A stretch of 60,000 nt of DNA from Symbiodinium natans (lineage: Eukaryota > Sar > Dinophyceae > Suessiales > Symbiodiniaceae), in assembly GCA_905221605.1 (NCBI GenBank), contig CAJNDS010002332.1, positions 322,001 through 382,000 on the forward strand, read 5' to 3'. Shown in pieces: positions 58,500-60,000 of this stretch (positions are counted from its first letter, which is position 1; each line of letters starts with the position of its first letter). The position numbers and the translations under genes are program-made. The notes under the pieces are model-generated. The model had not been told where the DNA came from, made no database searches, and saw only the letters and a list, made by a program, of their open reading frames with translations.

Positions 58500-58608
58500 T
58501 TAGGGGTCGGAAATTTAATCACTGATGGTGTTCTCTTGCGGTTCCTATATAATTGTACTATAGTAACCCCCGAAAACCCTACTTTAAGTATTAAGGCCCC
58601 TATATCCA
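58500..58608. mobile_element. small foldback element G, homologous to element F
   Basis: Left TTTAGGGGTCGGAAATTTAA and right TTAAGGCCCCTATA ends are inverted repeats with the same order of words as element F (35620-35735). Interior GGTGTTCTCTTGCGGTTCCT and GTACTATAGTAACC are shared with F. Two copies 23 kb apart support a real family. Confidence 0.58.
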
Positions 58609-58862
58609 TCATCAGGAATTGTGGAGATCGGGATGACAGTTCCGAGGCTCCGTTTCTTGCGACCAGGAAGGTGCGTTACGGATTGCGTGCCGAAGCGACC
58701 TGTAGTAGGGTAGCATGTTCTGGTTGACATCGGACTAAGGTCCATGGAGGCTCCTTGTCTGAAAATTCGTGAACAGGCCTCAAACCTCTTCGGGTACCGT
58801 AGTGTGTTTGTGATTTTTTCTGGTTTGTTTTGGTGTTTTTTCCTGGTTTTTTTTGTCAAATT
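58609..58862. other. unassigned sequence
   Basis: Nothing recognised; T-rich end (58813-58860) borders the purine tract. Confidence 0.4.
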
Positions 58863-59505
58863 TAAGGCACGAAAGGAAGGAAGGAAGACAGGAAGAAAGA
58901 AAGACTGCAGCCAGAAAGCAAGAGAAAGAAAGAAGAAAGACATAAAGAACGAATGGCAGGAACAGAAAGAAAGACAGAAACAAAGAAAGAGAAAGAAAGA
59001 AAAAAGAAAAACAACTAAAGAAATACAGAAAGAAAGAAACAAAGGCAGGAATTGAGGAAGAAAGAAAAAGAAATAAATATGAAAGACAGCAAGAAAGCAA
59101 GAGACAGAAAGGAAGGAAGGGAGGAATAAAGGAATAAAGAAAGAAAGAAATGAAGAAAGACAGCAATATAGAAATAAAGAAATAATGAAAGAAACAAAGC
59201 CAGGAATGGAGGAAGAAAGAAAGGAAGAACGCAAGAAAGAAAGAACGACAGAAAGAAAGAACAAAAATAAAGAACGGAAGGAAGAGATGAAGAGAGGCAT
59301 AAAGCAAGAAAGAAAGAAAGACAGCAAGAAAGAGAGAAAGACAGAAATAAATAAATAAAGGAAGGAACGGAGGCAGAAAGAAAGGAAGGAAGAAAGAAAT
59401 AACGAAAGAAAGAAAACACAGAGAGCAAGAAAGCAAAAAAGACAGAAAGAAAGAAAGAAAGACATAACGAGCAAAAATAGGAAGGAAGAAAGGAAGGAAG
59501 GAGCT
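58863..59505. repeat. long degenerate (GAAA)n / (GAAG)n purine tract
   Basis: About 640 bases dominated by AAAG, GAAAG and GGAAGG units with scattered ACA, ATA and GCA. The 170-296-codon minus frames over it are Ser/Phe/Leu-rich pseudo-proteins resembling membrane helices and are not genes. Confidence 0.95.
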
Positions 59506-59529
59506 TAGGGTTCCGCTCGCTTCGCACGT

Positions 59530-59683
59530 TCCTGGTTGACCCGAAAACCCTAAGCCTTAAACCGTAAACCCTAGACCCCCCAAAACCCTGGTCATTTTGT
59601 GGAACCTGTGAGGATACAGCAAACGCGCTTCGACGTTAGTAAACCCGAAGGATTTAGGTTTGTAGGGTTTAGGGTTGCAAAAA
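59530..59683. repeat. degenerate telomere-like words in both orientations
   Basis: ACCCTAAGCCTTAAACC, GTAAACCCTAGACC and, inverted, GTAGGGTTTAGGGTTG at about 59659-59680. Individually short; typical of this genome. Confidence 0.6.
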
Positions 59684-59776
59684 GTGTTGTAGGGAAGGGA
59701 TTACGGCTTTAGCCTGGGTCCGGTGTCATTTTTGCCCATGTCTGGCTCTGCCTTTTCCCTTTCTTAGGTCTGGCTT

Positions 59777-59850
59777 GTCCTGCGGTCCTCTGGTCCTGCG
59801 GTCCTCTGGTCAAATGGTCCTCCGTTCCCCTGGTCAGGAGACCGGTCCTG
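59777..59850. repeat. minisatellite of GTCCTCTG / GTCCTGCG units
   Basis: TGTCCTGCGGTCCTCTGG is repeated with variation (CGGTCCTCTGGTC, ATGGTCCTCCG, CCCTGGTC). The rest of the window to 60000 shows no gene. Confidence 0.75.
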
Positions 59851-60000
59851 CTGTCCAGCTGTGCAAGCTTGCTTTAAGACATGTTAAGACCATACCACTC
59901 CGCTGAAAACCCTCAAAATACACAAAACAAAACCCAAAAACACATAGAAAAGAATTCCAAGCATACGAGGAGGACAGGCATGACCAGGAGGCCATGTTCT

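Noticed and set aside
58584-59527. Minus-strand frames of 170-296 codons resembling multi-pass membrane proteins
   Set aside because: They are the reverse reading of the GAAA-type purine tract; the Phe/Leu/Ser hydrophobicity follows from composition.

Overview
The window looks like nuclear DNA of a dinoflagellate, probably one with a large, gene-poor genome. This rests on several sequence signs. Plant-type telomere repeats (CCCTAAA/TTTAGGG) are scattered internally, including one array of about 11 units at 35418-35495. Coding pieces are short and open just after AG|G acceptors. Some apparent introns begin with GC or GA instead of GT. Simple repeats are long and numerous, and recognisable protein pieces are far apart. 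There is no sign of operons, ribosome binding sites, tRNA, rRNA, CRISPR arrays or bacterial genes. Most long open frames here are chance or repeat-driven. Species cannot be named from the sequence.

Layout. 1-24.2 kb: almost no recognisable genes, only a few coding-like relics, a degenerate minisatellite (739-1110), microsatellites, two small foldback elements, and a 1.2-kb G/T-only tract (14450-15671) followed by a T-free pentamer array (15889-16055). 24.2-27.6 kb, plus strand: the best gene in the window, a leucine-rich-repeat (LRR, ribonuclease-inhibitor type) gene built from small exons carrying about one repeat each. Two boundaries are exactly 84 nt (28 codons) apart, and reading across the proposed introns restores canonical repeats. 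27.6-28.8 kb: rearranged direct and inverted duplications. 31.3-32.85 kb, plus strand: pieces of a protein kinase (hinge, catalytic loop, DFG segment), with a GC-AG intron that cuts the catalytic loop. 38.4-51.6 kb, plus strand: at least seven isolated pentatricopeptide (PPR) motifs, interleaved with a 45.5-46.2 kb open frame that begins with a signal-like segment and contains an internal MGCGAT start. 54.4-54.6 kb: two short exons that join in phase and carry a methyltransferase motif (DPFCGSGT). 58.9-59.5 kb: a long GAAA-type purine tract.

Mobile DNA. At least eight small (about 55-150 bp) foldback elements with G-rich ends group into families by shared termini or internal sequence. One sits directly against a PPR fragment that is flanked on its other side by a short telomeric array.

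Whether the LRR, kinase and PPR pieces are exons of live genes or decayed copies cannot be settled from DNA alone. The LRR series is the most gene-like, the PPR pieces look most like debris, and the kinase is intermediate. No spliced-leader relic was found.
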